Below, piece after piece: positions 51,134 through 60,624 of a stretch of 64,000 nucleotides of DNA. The translations under genes and the position numbers were made by a program. Source of the stretch: Lichenicoccus sp965277665 (GTDB lineage Bacteria > Pseudomonadota > Alphaproteobacteria > Acetobacterales > Acetobacteraceae); assembly GCF_965277665.1 (NCBI RefSeq), contig NZ_OZ255835.1, forward strand, positions 620,001 to 684,000. The letters are read 5' to 3'. The notes under the pieces were generated by a model. It saw only the letters and a program-made list of their open reading frames with translations, made no database searches and was not told the DNA's origin. Numbering within the stretch: the first letter of the stretch is position 1; the number at the start of each line of letters is the position of its first letter.

Positions 51134-52078
51134 GTGGAGCAGGTCGTGGAGTATTTAAGGCTTGGACGCAGGAGACTTGGGCGCAGGAGACTTGGGCGCA
51201 GGAGACTTGGGCGCAGGAGACTGGGATGGCTTGCCGCGGCCGGCGCGCTGATCGCGCCAGCGGCCGCTGCCCAGGCGCCGCCGCGCCATGCCGCGGCGCA
51301 TCGCCGCGCGCATGGCGCGGCTCACGCAGGGCCGGCCGTGATCGGCCGGGCGTTGCCGCCGAAGCCGCTGGTGATGCTCGATCCCGGCCATGGCGGCAAG
51401 GATCCCGGCGCCATCGGCGTGTCCGGCACCTACGAGAAGCACATCGCGGTGGCAGCCGCCGGCGAGCTGCGCCGGCAGTTGCTGGCGACCGGCCGCTACC
51501 GGGTGGCCCTGAGCCGCGAGACCGACATCTTCATTCCGCTGGAAGACCGTGTCGCCATCGCCCAGGGGCGGCAGGCGGCGCTGTTCGTCTCCATGCACGC
51601 CGATGCGCTGCACGACCCGGCGGTTCGCGGCGCCAGCGTCTATACCCTGTCCGAGAATGCCTCGGACGCGCAGACCGCGGCGCTGGCCCGGACCGAGAAC
51701 AGCGCCGACCGCTATGCCGGGCCGCATGTCCACACCACCTCGCCGGAGGTGCAGCGCATCCTGGCCAGCCTGGTGCGACAGGAAACCCGGGTGGGATCGG
51801 CGCAGATGGCGCGCAGCGTGGTCAGCGCCTTCCGCCCGCATATCGGGCTGCTCACCAATCCGGACCGTCATGCGGCCTTTGTCGTGCTCAAGGCGGCGGA
51901 CATCCCCAGCGTGCTGGTCGAGATGGGGTTCATGTCGAACCGCCTTGACGAGACCGCGCTGCGCCAGGCCAGCCACCGGGCAAGCGTCGCCGGCGCCATG
52001 GCGCGCGCCATCGACCGCTACTTCGCCGAGGCCGGCTTTACCCGCCTCAGCAGCGGCGGTGCGGCCCTACCGGGATGA
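51134..52078 (+). CDS. N-acetylmuramoyl-L-alanine amidase (Amidase_3)
   Basis: Zinc amidase that splits peptide stems from peptidoglycan during cell separation; 314 residues from GTG 51134. The catalytic domain (about 80-305) has the zinc ligands and catalytic Glu: LDPGHGGKDPGAIG, YEKHI, SMHADA and VEMGFMSN. The N-terminus contains LGRRR four times, coded by 15-bp repeats, directly before a hydrophobic stretch (WLAAAGALIAPAAAA) and a likely cut after AAAQA. This gives a very basic signal sequence. The start is uncertain because the repeats also contain TTG codons and AGGAG sequences. Confidence 0.88.
   Translation: MEQVVEYLRLGRRRLGRRRLGRRRLGRRRLGWLAAAGALIAPAAAAQAPPRHAAAHRRAHGAAHAGPAVIGRALPPKPLVMLDPGHGGKDPGAIGVSGTYEKHIAVAAAGELRRQLLATGRYRVALSRETDIFIPLEDRVAIAQGRQAALFVSMHADALHDPAVRGASVYTLSENASDAQTAALARTENSADRYAGPHVHTTSPEVQRILASLVRQETRVGSAQMARSVVSAFRPHIGLLTNPDRHAAFVVLKAADIPSVLVEMGFMSNRLDETALRQASHRASVAGAMARAIDRYFAEAGFTRLSSGGAALPG
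51168..51226 (+). repeat. 15-bp tandem repeats in the amidase signal sequence
   Basis: CGCAGGAGACTTGGG is repeated three times perfectly, with a fourth copy one base shorter in the T-run but still in frame with the gene. Each unit codes for RRLGR-type residues. Such identity points to recent slippage, and copy number probably varies between strains. Confidence 0.9.
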
Positions 52079-52111
52079 ACGACTGCCAGCCGCCCTTCTA
52101 CCAGCCGTCCT

Positions 52112-52738
52112 CTACCAGCCACCGTGCCAGCCATAGCCATAGCCGCCGCCGTAATAGGGGCCGTAGGCGTAGGGCGGCGGCGGATAGGCGTAGGGATAGG
52201 GCGGCGCCACCATGACCGGCGGGGGCGCCCCCGCCCCGACCGGCGGCGCGCCGTAGCCGGCGGCCATCTGCGGTTGTGCGACGCTCTCGCCCGAGGCGAC
52301 CATGCACTGGGCATAGACCCGGTCGTAGTTGCCCTGCAGCGAGTTGGCCGAGGCAGCGGCGTTCTCGCCGCCGACCGACGAGCCGACCAGCAGGCCGCCG
52401 CCGGCGCCGGCGGCGGCACCGAGCCCGGGATTATGCGCCGCAGCGCCGAGCAGCGCGCCGATGCCCGCGCCGACCACGGTGCCGACGGCGGCACTGCCGA
52501 TCGCGCTGCTGTTGGCGCCCTGCTGCGGGGTGACACCGTTATTGGCCGCCGTCGCATCCTGGCGGCAGCGCCCGTCATCGGCCCGGAAGGTGTCGAAGCT
52601 CTTGCCCTGCCCGGGCGCCGCCATGACGGTGGGACCGGGCGGCGGCGCCACGGTGCAGGCGGCAAGCGACACCCCCAGCGCGGCAGTGGCGGCCAGGGGC
52701 GGCAGCGGACCCAGAACCGAACCCAGAACCGAACGCAT
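52112..52738 (-). CDS. Glycine-zipper lipoprotein
   Basis: 208 residues. A lipoprotein signal (LAATAALGVSLAACTVAP) places Cys at about residue 28. A glycine-zipper segment follows (AIGSAAVGTVVGAGIGALLGAAA, then GLGAAAGAGGGLLVGS), as in outer-membrane 17-kDa-antigen-like proteins, and a Pro/Tyr/Gly-rich tail (PYPYAYPPPPYAYGPYYGGG). Residues between contain QLQGNYDRVYAQCM-like sequence typical of YMGG-type Gly-zipper proteins. Likely outer-membrane associated; function unknown. Two shorter relatives lie near 55 kb. Confidence 0.8.
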   Translation of the reverse strand: MRSVLGSVLGPLPPLAATAALGVSLAACTVAPPPGPTVMAAPGQGKSFDTFRADDGRCRQDATAANNGVTPQQGANSSAIGSAAVGTVVGAGIGALLGAAAHNPGLGAAAGAGGGLLVGSSVGGENAAASANSLQGNYDRVYAQCMVASGESVAQPQMAAGYGAPPVGAGAPPPVMVAPPYPYAYPPPPYAYGPYYGGGYGYGWHGGW

Positions 52739-53332
52739 CGATTTGCTCCATGAAAGCCAGCTCCCGGATGATCAGGGATCTGGCGCGACCAGGAATTGGG
52801 GCGAGAGCGCGATCTCGCAATGGAAGCGGGTTTGCACGTGCGCAGGGCAATGGTAAAGTGTCGGAATGTCTCCGATGTTTGCGGGTCCGAGCGTTTGCGT
52901 TCCGCCGGTCAGCCGCCTCGTGCGCAGGACTGCGCCATGACGGTGCTCGGCCGCGATCTGCTTCGACTTACCCGCCCCTGAGCGCACCCGCCGTCAGACA
53001 CGGCTGCGCCCAGGGGACGACTAGAGCGAGACCGGCTCACCATGAGCCGGTAAACTTGCTCCACCAGATTGATCTAGCAGGCTGCGGAAAAACCAAGCGC
53101 AAGGCTCCGCCCTTGACCCGCTGGGGCCCCGTTTTGGAGCAGTGGGGGCCCCAGACCCGTTTTTAAAAGAAAGGATTTCAAAGGCTTGCCTTTGATGGGG
53201 TCCAGGGGCAAAGCCCCTGGCCCTTACTCCTTGAGCTACGGGTGACTCGTTTCCGAGTTTTTCAGCGGCCGCCACGCGAAGCACTTCATCACGATCCGGA
53301 CGACAGGGCCGGCGTGACCAGGGATCTCCAGC
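52739..53332. other. Intergenic region upstream of leuA
   Basis: 594 bases without a convincing gene. It holds a perfect 9-bp hairpin ACCGGCTCA/TGAGCCGGT at 53031-53051, flanked by CTAGAGC and GATCTAG and so possibly a small mobile palindrome, and element A copy 3 at 53101-53224. No leucine-rich leader peptide with attenuator stems is visible before leuA. Confidence 0.55.
53101..53224 (-). repeat. Element A, copy 3 (reverse orientation)
   Basis: Full-length copy on the minus strand, upstream of leuA. Stems are CCAGGGGC/GCCCCTGG (53202-53220), AAAGGC/GCCTTT (53180-53193), CTGGGGCCCC/GGGGCCCCAG (53121-53154) and CAAGG/CCTTG. Over the central part it is nearly identical to copy 4 at 62845. Confidence 0.78.
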
Positions 53333-54907
53333 ATGAGCATCGACCATCCGAGTTTCGGCCGCATCGCCGACGACCGCGTCATCCTGTTCGACACCACGCT
53401 GCGCGACGGCGAGCAGTCGCCCGGCTTCTCGATGAACCTCACCGAGAAGGTGCGGATGGCCGAGGCGCTGGCCGAGCTCGGCGTCGACGTGATCGAGGCC
53501 GGCTTCCCGGTCGCATCGGGGGGCGATTTCGACAGCGTCCGCGAGATCGCGCGCACGGTGCGTGGCCCGGTGATCTGCGGCCTGGCCCGCACCGGCGGCC
53601 GCGACGACATCGCGCGCGCCGCCGAGGCGGTGCGTCCGGCGGCACGCCCGCGCATCCACAACTTCATCTCCACCTCGCCGCTGCACATGAAATACAAGCT
53701 GCGCATGGCGCCGGAGACGGTGCTGGAGTGGGTGACGCGCGGCAACCTGGCGGCACGCAATCACACCGACGACGTCGAATGGTCGGCCGAGGATGGCAGC
53801 CGCACCGAGCCCGACTTCCTGTGCCGCTGCGTCGAAGCGGCGATCGTCGCGGGTGCGACCACGATCAACATCCCCGATACCGTCGGTTACGCGACGCCGG
53901 AGGACATGGCTGCGATCTTCACCATGCTGCGCGAGCGGGTGCCGGGCGCCGACACCGTGATCCTGTCCGCGCACAACCATAACGACCTGGGGCTGGCGGT
54001 CGCCAACACCATCGCCTCGCTCACCGCCGGGGTGCGCCAGATCGAGTGCACGATCAACGGCATCGGCGAGCGGGCCGGCAACGCGGCACTGGAGGAAATC
54101 GTCATGGCGCTGCGCACGCGCCAGGATGTGCTGCCGTATTCCAACAACATCAAAACGCCCAACCTGCTGCGGGTATCGCGCATGCTGGCGACCATCACCG
54201 GTTTCGACGTGCAGCCGAACAAGGCGATCGTCGGGCGCAACGCCTTCGCCCATGAGAGCGGCATCCACCAGGACGGCATGCTCAAGAACGCCGCGACCTA
54301 CGAGATCATGACCCCGGAGAGCGTCGGCTGGACCAAGTCGTCCCTGGTGCTGGGCAAGCATTCGGGCCGCGCCGCCTTCCGCGACAAGCTGCACGCGCTG
54401 GGCTACGGGGAACTCGGCGACAACCAGCTCAACGACGCCTTCGCGCGGTTCAAGACCCTCGCCGACCACAAGAAGACGGTCTATGACGAGGATATCGTGG
54501 CGCTGGTCGATGACGAGGGGCGCGACCACGCGCATCTGCGCTTCGTATCGCTCGACCTGCGTGCGGGTTCGAAGCGTCCGGCGCAGGCCGAGCTGGAACT
54601 CGAGATCGACGGACGCCGGGTCAGTGTCAGCAGCAGCGGCAACGGCGCGGTCGATGCCGCCTTCAACGCGATCCGGGAGCTGTTCCCGCACGAGGCGACG
54701 CTGATGCTGTATTCGGTGGGGGCGATCACCGAAGGCTCCGACGCCCAGGCCCGGACCACGGTGCGCCTCGAGGAACACGGCAAGATGGTGGACGGGCAGG
54801 GTGCGGACGCCGATACCGTGGTGTCCGCCACGCGCGCCTATTTGCACGCCCTCAACAAGTTGCTGGTGAAGCGGGCGCGGCATGAGCCGGAAGCGATCCC
54901 GGCATGA
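53333..54907 (+). CDS. leuA: 2-isopropylmalate synthase
   Basis: First committed enzyme of leucine synthesis: acetyl-CoA plus 2-oxoisovalerate to 2-isopropylmalate. 524 residues, normal length. The DRE-TIM barrel has LFDTTLRDGEQSPGF (catalytic Arg/Asp), SAHNHNDLGLAVANT (HxH metal ligands) and NGIGERAGNAALEE. The subdomain linker shows AHESGIHQDGMLK, and the C-terminal regulatory domain (about 395-510) is complete, so leucine feedback inhibition is expected. ATG 53333 is the first Met (MSIDHPSFGRIADDRVIL). The gene stands alone, with no leuB/C/D nearby. Confidence 0.96.
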   Translation: MSIDHPSFGRIADDRVILFDTTLRDGEQSPGFSMNLTEKVRMAEALAELGVDVIEAGFPVASGGDFDSVREIARTVRGPVICGLARTGGRDDIARAAEAVRPAARPRIHNFISTSPLHMKYKLRMAPETVLEWVTRGNLAARNHTDDVEWSAEDGSRTEPDFLCRCVEAAIVAGATTINIPDTVGYATPEDMAAIFTMLRERVPGADTVILSAHNHNDLGLAVANTIASLTAGVRQIECTINGIGERAGNAALEEIVMALRTRQDVLPYSNNIKTPNLLRVSRMLATITGFDVQPNKAIVGRNAFAHESGIHQDGMLKNAATYEIMTPESVGWTKSSLVLGKHSGRAAFRDKLHALGYGELGDNQLNDAFARFKTLADHKKTVYDEDIVALVDDEGRDHAHLRFVSLDLRAGSKRPAQAELELEIDGRRVSVSSSGNGAVDAAFNAIRELFPHEATLMLYSVGAITEGSDAQARTTVRLEEHGKMVDGQGADADTVVSATRAYLHALNKLLVKRARHEPEAIPA

Positions 54908-54973
54908 GCCAATAGTGGGGGCCGCTGGCGGGGGCCACCAGATCGGCGGCGCCGACTGGCCGGGAGAGCCCTG

Positions 54974-55345
54974 TCAGTAGTTATAATAGCCCGGGCTCTG
55001 GCTGTAGTATCCCGGCGGCGGCTGGTTGTAGTAGCCCGGCGGCGGTGGTGGCGGTGGCGGCCTCGGGGTCGTCGCCGCACCACCGACGGCGCCGATCGTG
55101 CCTCCGGCCAGGGCACCGATCGCCGCCCCGCGTCCGCCGCCTGCCAGGCCGCCGAGCAGCGCGCCGCCGCCGGCGCCGAGCAGGCCACCGCCGACCGCCC
55201 GCTGGCCCGGATCATACGGGTCGGTGCAGCCGCCGAGCGCCAGCGCCGCAGCGAGGGCCGTGACCAGCAGCGCCGGCCGCAGCCCGATACCTGCGACAGG
55301 CTGAAGACCGGTTCCGGTCATGCGCCGCGCGGCTGTTGGGTTCAT
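54974..55345 (-). CDS. Small glycine-zipper lipoprotein, copy 2
   Basis: 123 residues from ATG 55345 (MNPTAARRMTGTGLQ); Met9 is an alternative start. Lipobox LALGGCTDPYDPGQRAVGGG, then a glycine zipper (GLLGAGGGALLGGLAGGGRGAAIGALAGG) and a Pro-rich, Tyr-rich tail (PPPPPPPPGYYNQPPPGYYS). It shares DPGQRAVGGGL with the gene just upstream, whose TGA overlaps its ATG by one base, so the pair is a tandem duplication with coupled translation. Likely outer-membrane associated; function unknown. Confidence 0.78.
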   Translation of the reverse strand: MNPTAARRMTGTGLQPVAGIGLRPALLVTALAAALALGGCTDPYDPGQRAVGGGLLGAGGGALLGGLAGGGRGAAIGALAGGTIGAVGGAATTPRPPPPPPPPGYYNQPPPGYYSQSPGYYNY

Positions 55346-55575
55346 CAGTAGCCTCCCCGGTTCGGTGTTGTGGCGGCGCCACCGACGGCACCGACGGCGC
55401 CGCCCGCCAAGGCGCCGACCCCGGCATTGCCGCCAGCGATCCCGGCGATGCCGGCACCGGCACCGGCACCGATCAGGCCGCCACCCACGGCGCGCTGCCC
55501 TGGATCGGAAGGATCGCAAGCCGCCAGGGCCAGCGCCAGGCCGGCTGCGGCGGCAAGCAACGTCACACGCGACAT
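55345..55575 (-). CDS. Small glycine-zipper lipoprotein, copy 1
   Basis: 76 residues with lipobox LALALAACDPSDPGQRAVGG and a glycine zipper (GLIGAGAGAGIAGIAGG, then GALAGGAVGAVGGAATTP). It aligns with the core of the following gene but lacks the Pro/Tyr tail. Small Gly-zipper lipoproteins of this kind are common in alphaproteobacterial outer membranes, without known function. It is divergent from mreB across 268 bases. Confidence 0.78.
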   Translation of the reverse strand: MSRVTLLAAAAGLALALAACDPSDPGQRAVGGGLIGAGAGAGIAGIAGGNAGVGALAGGAVGAVGGAATTPNRGGY

Positions 55576-55843
55576 CGAACGAACTCCCGCTTGCCTCGGC
55601 GCCGCGAGAGGGCGCCTCTCCTGAGGCTATAGACATTCCGAGACCCGTCCGGTTCCCGCTCCGGCCGGCTTTCCTTGCCGACCCGCCCTGCCCGCAGGGG
55701 ACACGTCGCGTGTGCAATCGGCGGATGCGACGCACAGCGTGCTTGCCCGATCCCGGCGTGATCGCTAAGCGGTTCGGACTACTGCTTTTGTCTCGACTGC
55801 GTAAGGGTTACGCCGCGGGACGGGTCTCTTCCGGAGTGGCTCG

Positions 55844-56884
<1,041 letters not shown>

Positions 56885-56934
56885 CCCCGACCGGCTAGCA
56901 TGCGCGATCCCCACTGCCTTGGCGGGAGCCTGCG

Positions 56935-57903
56935 ATGATCCGCCTCTCCATCCAGACGCGCCACGCGCTGTCGCGCACGACGCTGCCGGTGCTGGTCGTC
57001 TGGTCACTGGCCCTGATGCTGCTCGGACAGGCCGATCGCCGGCTGGCCCAGCAGGCGCGCGCGGCCGTGGCCGATGCGCTGGCGCCCGCTTATGCCGTGC
57101 TGCGCGTGCCGGTGTCCGGGCTGCGCTCGACGGCGGGCGAGGCGCTGGGCCTGTTCGATCTCGCCGCCGAGAACCATCGCCTGCGCGCCGACAACCGGCG
57201 GCTGCTGCAATGGCGCGAGGTGGCGCTGGCGGCGACGGCGGAGAATGCGGGGCTCAAGGCGACCCTGCACTGGCTGCCCGACCCCGCCGCGCATGTCGCG
57301 ACCGCCCGCGTGGTGGCCGAGACCGGCGGCATCTATGCGCGCGCCTTCCTGGTCAATGCCGGCAGCCTGCAGGGCCTGCACAAGGGCGAGGTGGTGATGG
57401 ACGCGCAGGGCCTGGTGGGTCGCGTCACCGAGACCGGGCCGCGCTCGGCGCGTGTGCTTCTGGTGACCGACATGACGAGCCGCGTGCCCGTCATGCTGGA
57501 GACGTCGCACGCGAGCGCGATGCTGGCCGGCGCCAACCGGCCGGCGCCCAGGCTGCTGTACTACCCCGACGACGTCCGTCCCGAGGAAGGCGAGCGGGTG
57601 CTGACCAGCAGCGAGGCAGGCGCCTTCCCGGCCGGCCTGCCGGTCGGAATCGTGCATTATCGCGGACCCGGCGACCCGGTGGTGCTGCCGGCAGCCGGCC
57701 TCGATCACCTGGATCTGGTTCGCATCATCGATTTCGGTCTGTCGGGGATCGTGCCGCCGGACGCGCCCGGCCACGTGGCGCCGGGCAACCGGCCGGGTGA
57801 ACCGCATATCGGCCCCAGGGCTGCGTCAGGGGCTGCGTCAGGGGCTGCCTCAGGGTCGGCGTCGGGTGCCGGCCAGCGCCCGGTATCGATCGGACGTGGA
57901 TGA
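56935..57903 (+). CDS. mreC: Rod shape-determining protein MreC
   Basis: 322-residue periplasmic scaffold of the elongasome, anchored by one N-terminal helix (TLPVLVVWSLALMLLG). A coiled coil follows at about residues 75-105 (ENHRLRADNRRLLQWREVAL), then the beta domain with QGLVGRVTETGPRSARVLLVTD and PEEGERVLTSSEAGAFPAGLPVG. The C-terminal tail is low complexity, including three 12-bp repeats giving ASGA. It lies 50 bases after mreB and 12 before mreD. Confidence 0.94.
   Translation: MIRLSIQTRHALSRTTLPVLVVWSLALMLLGQADRRLAQQARAAVADALAPAYAVLRVPVSGLRSTAGEALGLFDLAAENHRLRADNRRLLQWREVALAATAENAGLKATLHWLPDPAAHVATARVVAETGGIYARAFLVNAGSLQGLHKGEVVMDAQGLVGRVTETGPRSARVLLVTDMTSRVPVMLETSHASAMLAGANRPAPRLLYYPDDVRPEEGERVLTSSEAGAFPAGLPVGIVHYRGPGDPVVLPAAGLDHLDLVRIIDFGLSGIVPPDAPGHVAPGNRPGEPHIGPRAASGAASGAASGSASGAGQRPVSIGRG
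57819..57854 (+). repeat. Three 12-bp tandem repeats in mreC tail
   Basis: GGCTGCGTCAGG twice and GGCTGCCTCAGG once, in frame, coding for repeated ASGA in the disordered C-terminal tail of MreC. Confidence 0.8.
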
Positions 57904-57915
57904 GAGACGGCGGCG

Positions 57916-58479
57916 ATGGCAGAGCCCGGGCCCGGCAGCGCAGGACGTCGCAGGCCCGGGCCAGGGGGCAGCCAGCCGGTGGCGCGGATGCTCGACGCCG
58001 CGGCGCGCCGGTCGGTGCCGCTGGCGGGCGCCGCCCTCGCGCTGCTGCTGCTGAACACCCCGCTCGGCCTGCCCGGGCAGGCCGAGATGCAGCCCGGCAT
58101 CCTGCTCGGCTGCGTGTTCTTCTGGTCGGTGTTCCGGCCGGCCTCGATGCAGGCGGTGCCGGTGTTCGGGCTCGGCGTGCTGTGCGACCTGCTCGGCAGC
58201 CAGCCGGTCGGGGTCACCGCCCTGATGCTGCTGCTGGCCCTGGCATGCGGCCGGACCTGGCGCGGCAAGCTGGCGCGGCTCGGCTTCGTTGCCATGTGGC
58301 TGGTGTTCGCCGCCGTCGCGGCAGCGGCACTCGGGCTGGAATGGCTGCTGGTCTCGGCCATCCGGCTGCAGCCGATGCCGCTGCTGGCGCCGGTATTCGC
58401 CTGGGTGCTCGCACTCGGGCTCTATCCGCTGCTGTCGGCCGCCTGCACCTGGGCGCATCGCACCATAGCCAACCCTTAG
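57916..58479 (+). CDS. mreD: Rod shape-determining protein MreD
   Basis: 187-residue inner-membrane protein with five or six hydrophobic helices after a basic, Gly/Pro-rich cytoplasmic N-terminus (MAEPGPGSAGRRRPGPGG). LGLPGQAEMQPGILLGCVFFW and GLGVLCDLLGSQPVGVTALMLLLA match the MreD pattern. It stands between mreC and mrdA, as usual. Its stop codon (TAG 58477-58479) coincides with the first base of element B copy 2, which separates it from mrdA by 208 bases. Confidence 0.9.
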   Translation: MAEPGPGSAGRRRPGPGGSQPVARMLDAAARRSVPLAGAALALLLLNTPLGLPGQAEMQPGILLGCVFFWSVFRPASMQAVPVFGLGVLCDLLGSQPVGVTALMLLLALACGRTWRGKLARLGFVAMWLVFAAVAAAALGLEWLLVSAIRLQPMPLLAPVFAWVLALGLYPLLSAACTWAHRTIANP

Positions 58480-58640
58480 AGGCTGGTTGCAGACGCCTGC
58501 TGCTGGCGATCCGATACGCCTTTCCTGTGCTCCGGTGCTCACAGCCAAGCAGGCTGCTCCGCTCCGGTGCTCGGAAAGCCACGTCGGCCGCGGCCCTTTG
58601 GGCCGCTCTCATCCAGCATCAGACGTCTGCAACCAGCCTC
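58479..58640 (+). repeat. Element B, copy 2
   Basis: 162-bp copy inside the mre operon, starting on the last base of the mreD stop codon. Outer arms AGGCTGGTTGCAGACGCCTG and CAGACGTCTGCAACCAGCCT pair almost perfectly. Inner stems are CAGCC/GGCTG and GCGGCCC/GGGCCGC. Compared with copy 1, outer-stem positions 7, 9 and 13 change from T-A, C-G, A-T to G-C, T-A, G-C, keeping pairing each time. Confidence 0.85.
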
Positions 58641-58687
58641 TTGGGTCCTGTTTGGACCAAGGCCCGTAAGCAAGCGGCGCCGCTCCC

Positions 58688-60553
58688 ATGAGACGGCCCG
58701 AGGGTCCGCAGCGGGGGGTGTTTACGCGCCGGGCGCTGCTGATGATGGCGGCGCAGACCGGCGTGCTCGGCGTGCTCGGGCAGCGGCTGTGGAGCCTGCA
58801 GGTCAGGGATGGCCACAAATACGCGCAGATGGCGCTGGCCAACCGGATCAGCACCCGGCAGCTGGCGCCGGCGCGGGGCCGCATCGTCGATCGCACCGGT
58901 GCCACGCTCGCCGGCAACAAGGTCAACTGGCGGGCGCTGCTGCTGCCGGAGGAGACCAGCGACCTCGCGCTCACCCTCGCCCGCTTCTCCGCCATCATGC
59001 CGCTCGAGGCCCGCGACCACGCCCGCATCGAGCGCGACATGGCCCGGCAGCGGCGCTTCATCCCGGTGGTGCTGCACGACTTCCTGACCTGGGACGACAT
59101 GGCGCGGATCGCGGTCGCCGCTGCGGATCTGCCCGGCGTGCTGATCGATGTCGGCACCACCCGGCTGTATCCGCAGGGCGGCCTGCTGGCGCATGTGGTG
59201 GGCTACGTGGCACCCGCCGGCGAAGCGGACCTGGCCGCCAACCCGCTGCTGGCGCTGCCCGGCATGCGGGTCGGCCGGGCGGGGCTGGAGGCCTGGTTCG
59301 ACACGAAGCTGCAGGGTCATGCGGGCTCGGTGCGCATGGAGGTGAACTCGGTCGGCAGGGTGCTGGGCGAGACCGACCGGCAGGAGGGCGTGCCCGGCGA
59401 GGAGCTGCAGCTCGCACTCGATCTCGACCTGCAGCAATCGGTGCTGCGCCGCCTGGACGGCCAGTCGGCGAGCGCCGTGGTAATGGATTGCCGCAACGGC
59501 GAGGTGCTGGCGATGGTCAGCAACCCGTCCTTCGATCCCTCGCTGTTCGACAGCGGCGTCAGCGAGGCGCAGTGGCAGGCCTGGTCGAGCGATCCGCGCA
59601 CGCCGCTGCTCAACAAGGCGGTGGCGGGCCTCTATCCGCCCGGCTCCACCTTCAAGCCGGCGGTGGCGCTGGCGGCGCTGGCGGCCGGCACGCTGTCGCC
59701 GCACGACCGCATCGACTGTCCCGGCTGGCTCGATGTCGGCGGCAGCCGCTTCCATTGCTGGCGCAAGCACGGGCACGGCTCGCTCGACCTGCATGGCGGC
59801 ATCAAGAACTCCTGCGACGTGTTCTTCTACGAGGTGGCGCGGCGGACCGGCATGGAGGTGATCGCGCTGCACGCCCGGCGGCTCGGACTGGGGGCGCCGC
59901 TCGCCATCGAGCTGCCGCATGCGCGGGACGGGCTGATCCCGACGCCGTCCTGGCGGCGCCAGCACGGGCACCACTGGAACGGTGGCGACACCATCGTGTC
60001 GGGCATCGGCCAGGGCTACATCCAGGTCACGCCGCTGCAGCTGGCGACCTATGCCGCGCGCATGGCGACCGGGCGTGCGGTGCAGCCGCATCTGGCACGC
60101 CGCCTGGGCGGCACCGCGACGCCTGGCCGGGTGGCGTCGGACTGGCCGGAGCTCGGCATCCCGTATGGGCCGCTGGCGGCGATCCGGGCCGGCATGTTCT
60201 CGGTGGTGAATGATGCCGGCGGCACCGCGCCCAAGGCACGGCTGCCGCTCGCGGGCGTGCAGATGGCCGGCAAGACCGGATCCGCGCAGGTGCGCCGGGT
60301 GTCGCGCGCGGCGCGCGAAGGCGGCCACTTCGACAGCTCCAAGCTGCCCTGGGAATACCGGCCGCACGCGCTGTTCATCTGCTTTGCGCCCTATGACGCC
60401 CCGCAATACGCGGTCTCGGTGGTGATCGAGCACGGCAATGCCGCCGCCGAGGTCGCCGCCCCGGTGGCGCGCGACATCATGATGGACACCCTGCGGCGCG
60501 ATCCGGCCAACCTGGCGCTGGCACCGGGACAGCGGGTCGCCGCGGCGGGGTAA
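58688..60553 (+). CDS. mrdA: Penicillin-binding protein 2
   Basis: Elongation-specific transpeptidase, 621 residues, with one N-terminal membrane segment (ALLMMAAQTGVLGVLG). The dimerisation domain begins with RISTRQLAPARGRIVDRTGATLA. The transpeptidase motifs are PPGSTFKP (Ser320 nucleophile, SxxK), KNSCDVFF (SxD in place of SxN, usual for PBP2) and AGKTGSAQV (KTG). It follows mreD and, in the standard cluster, would be next to rodA; here a large repeat protein gene stands between. ATG 58688 follows element B. Confidence 0.95.
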   Translation: MRRPEGPQRGVFTRRALLMMAAQTGVLGVLGQRLWSLQVRDGHKYAQMALANRISTRQLAPARGRIVDRTGATLAGNKVNWRALLLPEETSDLALTLARFSAIMPLEARDHARIERDMARQRRFIPVVLHDFLTWDDMARIAVAAADLPGVLIDVGTTRLYPQGGLLAHVVGYVAPAGEADLAANPLLALPGMRVGRAGLEAWFDTKLQGHAGSVRMEVNSVGRVLGETDRQEGVPGEELQLALDLDLQQSVLRRLDGQSASAVVMDCRNGEVLAMVSNPSFDPSLFDSGVSEAQWQAWSSDPRTPLLNKAVAGLYPPGSTFKPAVALAALAAGTLSPHDRIDCPGWLDVGGSRFHCWRKHGHGSLDLHGGIKNSCDVFFYEVARRTGMEVIALHARRLGLGAPLAIELPHARDGLIPTPSWRRQHGHHWNGGDTIVSGIGQGYIQVTPLQLATYAARMATGRAVQPHLARRLGGTATPGRVASDWPELGIPYGPLAAIRAGMFSVVNDAGGTAPKARLPLAGVQMAGKTGSAQVRRVSRAAREGGHFDSSKLPWEYRPHALFICFAPYDAPQYAVSVVIEHGNAAAEVAAPVARDIMMDTLRRDPANLALAPGQRVAAAG

Positions 60554-60624
60554 AGCCGCCGCTGCCTGAAGGCTTTCTTAACCATTTCCTTGCTTAACAG
60601 GGGCTTCTCGTTGGGGGCCCGGTC

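Noticed and set aside
51134..51240. Tat signal in the amidase
   Set aside because: Many Arg pairs are present but only from LGRRR repeats; no RRxFLK-like context, so a Sec signal with a basic start is simpler.
52750..53166. 138-codon open frame upstream of leuA
   Set aside because: No ribosome site, no protein-like composition, and it crosses the structured repeat element A.
53225..53332. Leucine attenuator before leuA
   Set aside because: No short leader with a Leu codon run and no alternative stem pair can be found.
53021..54883. 620-codon open frame opposite leuA
   Set aside because: Antisense shadow of leuA; no motif and wrong composition.
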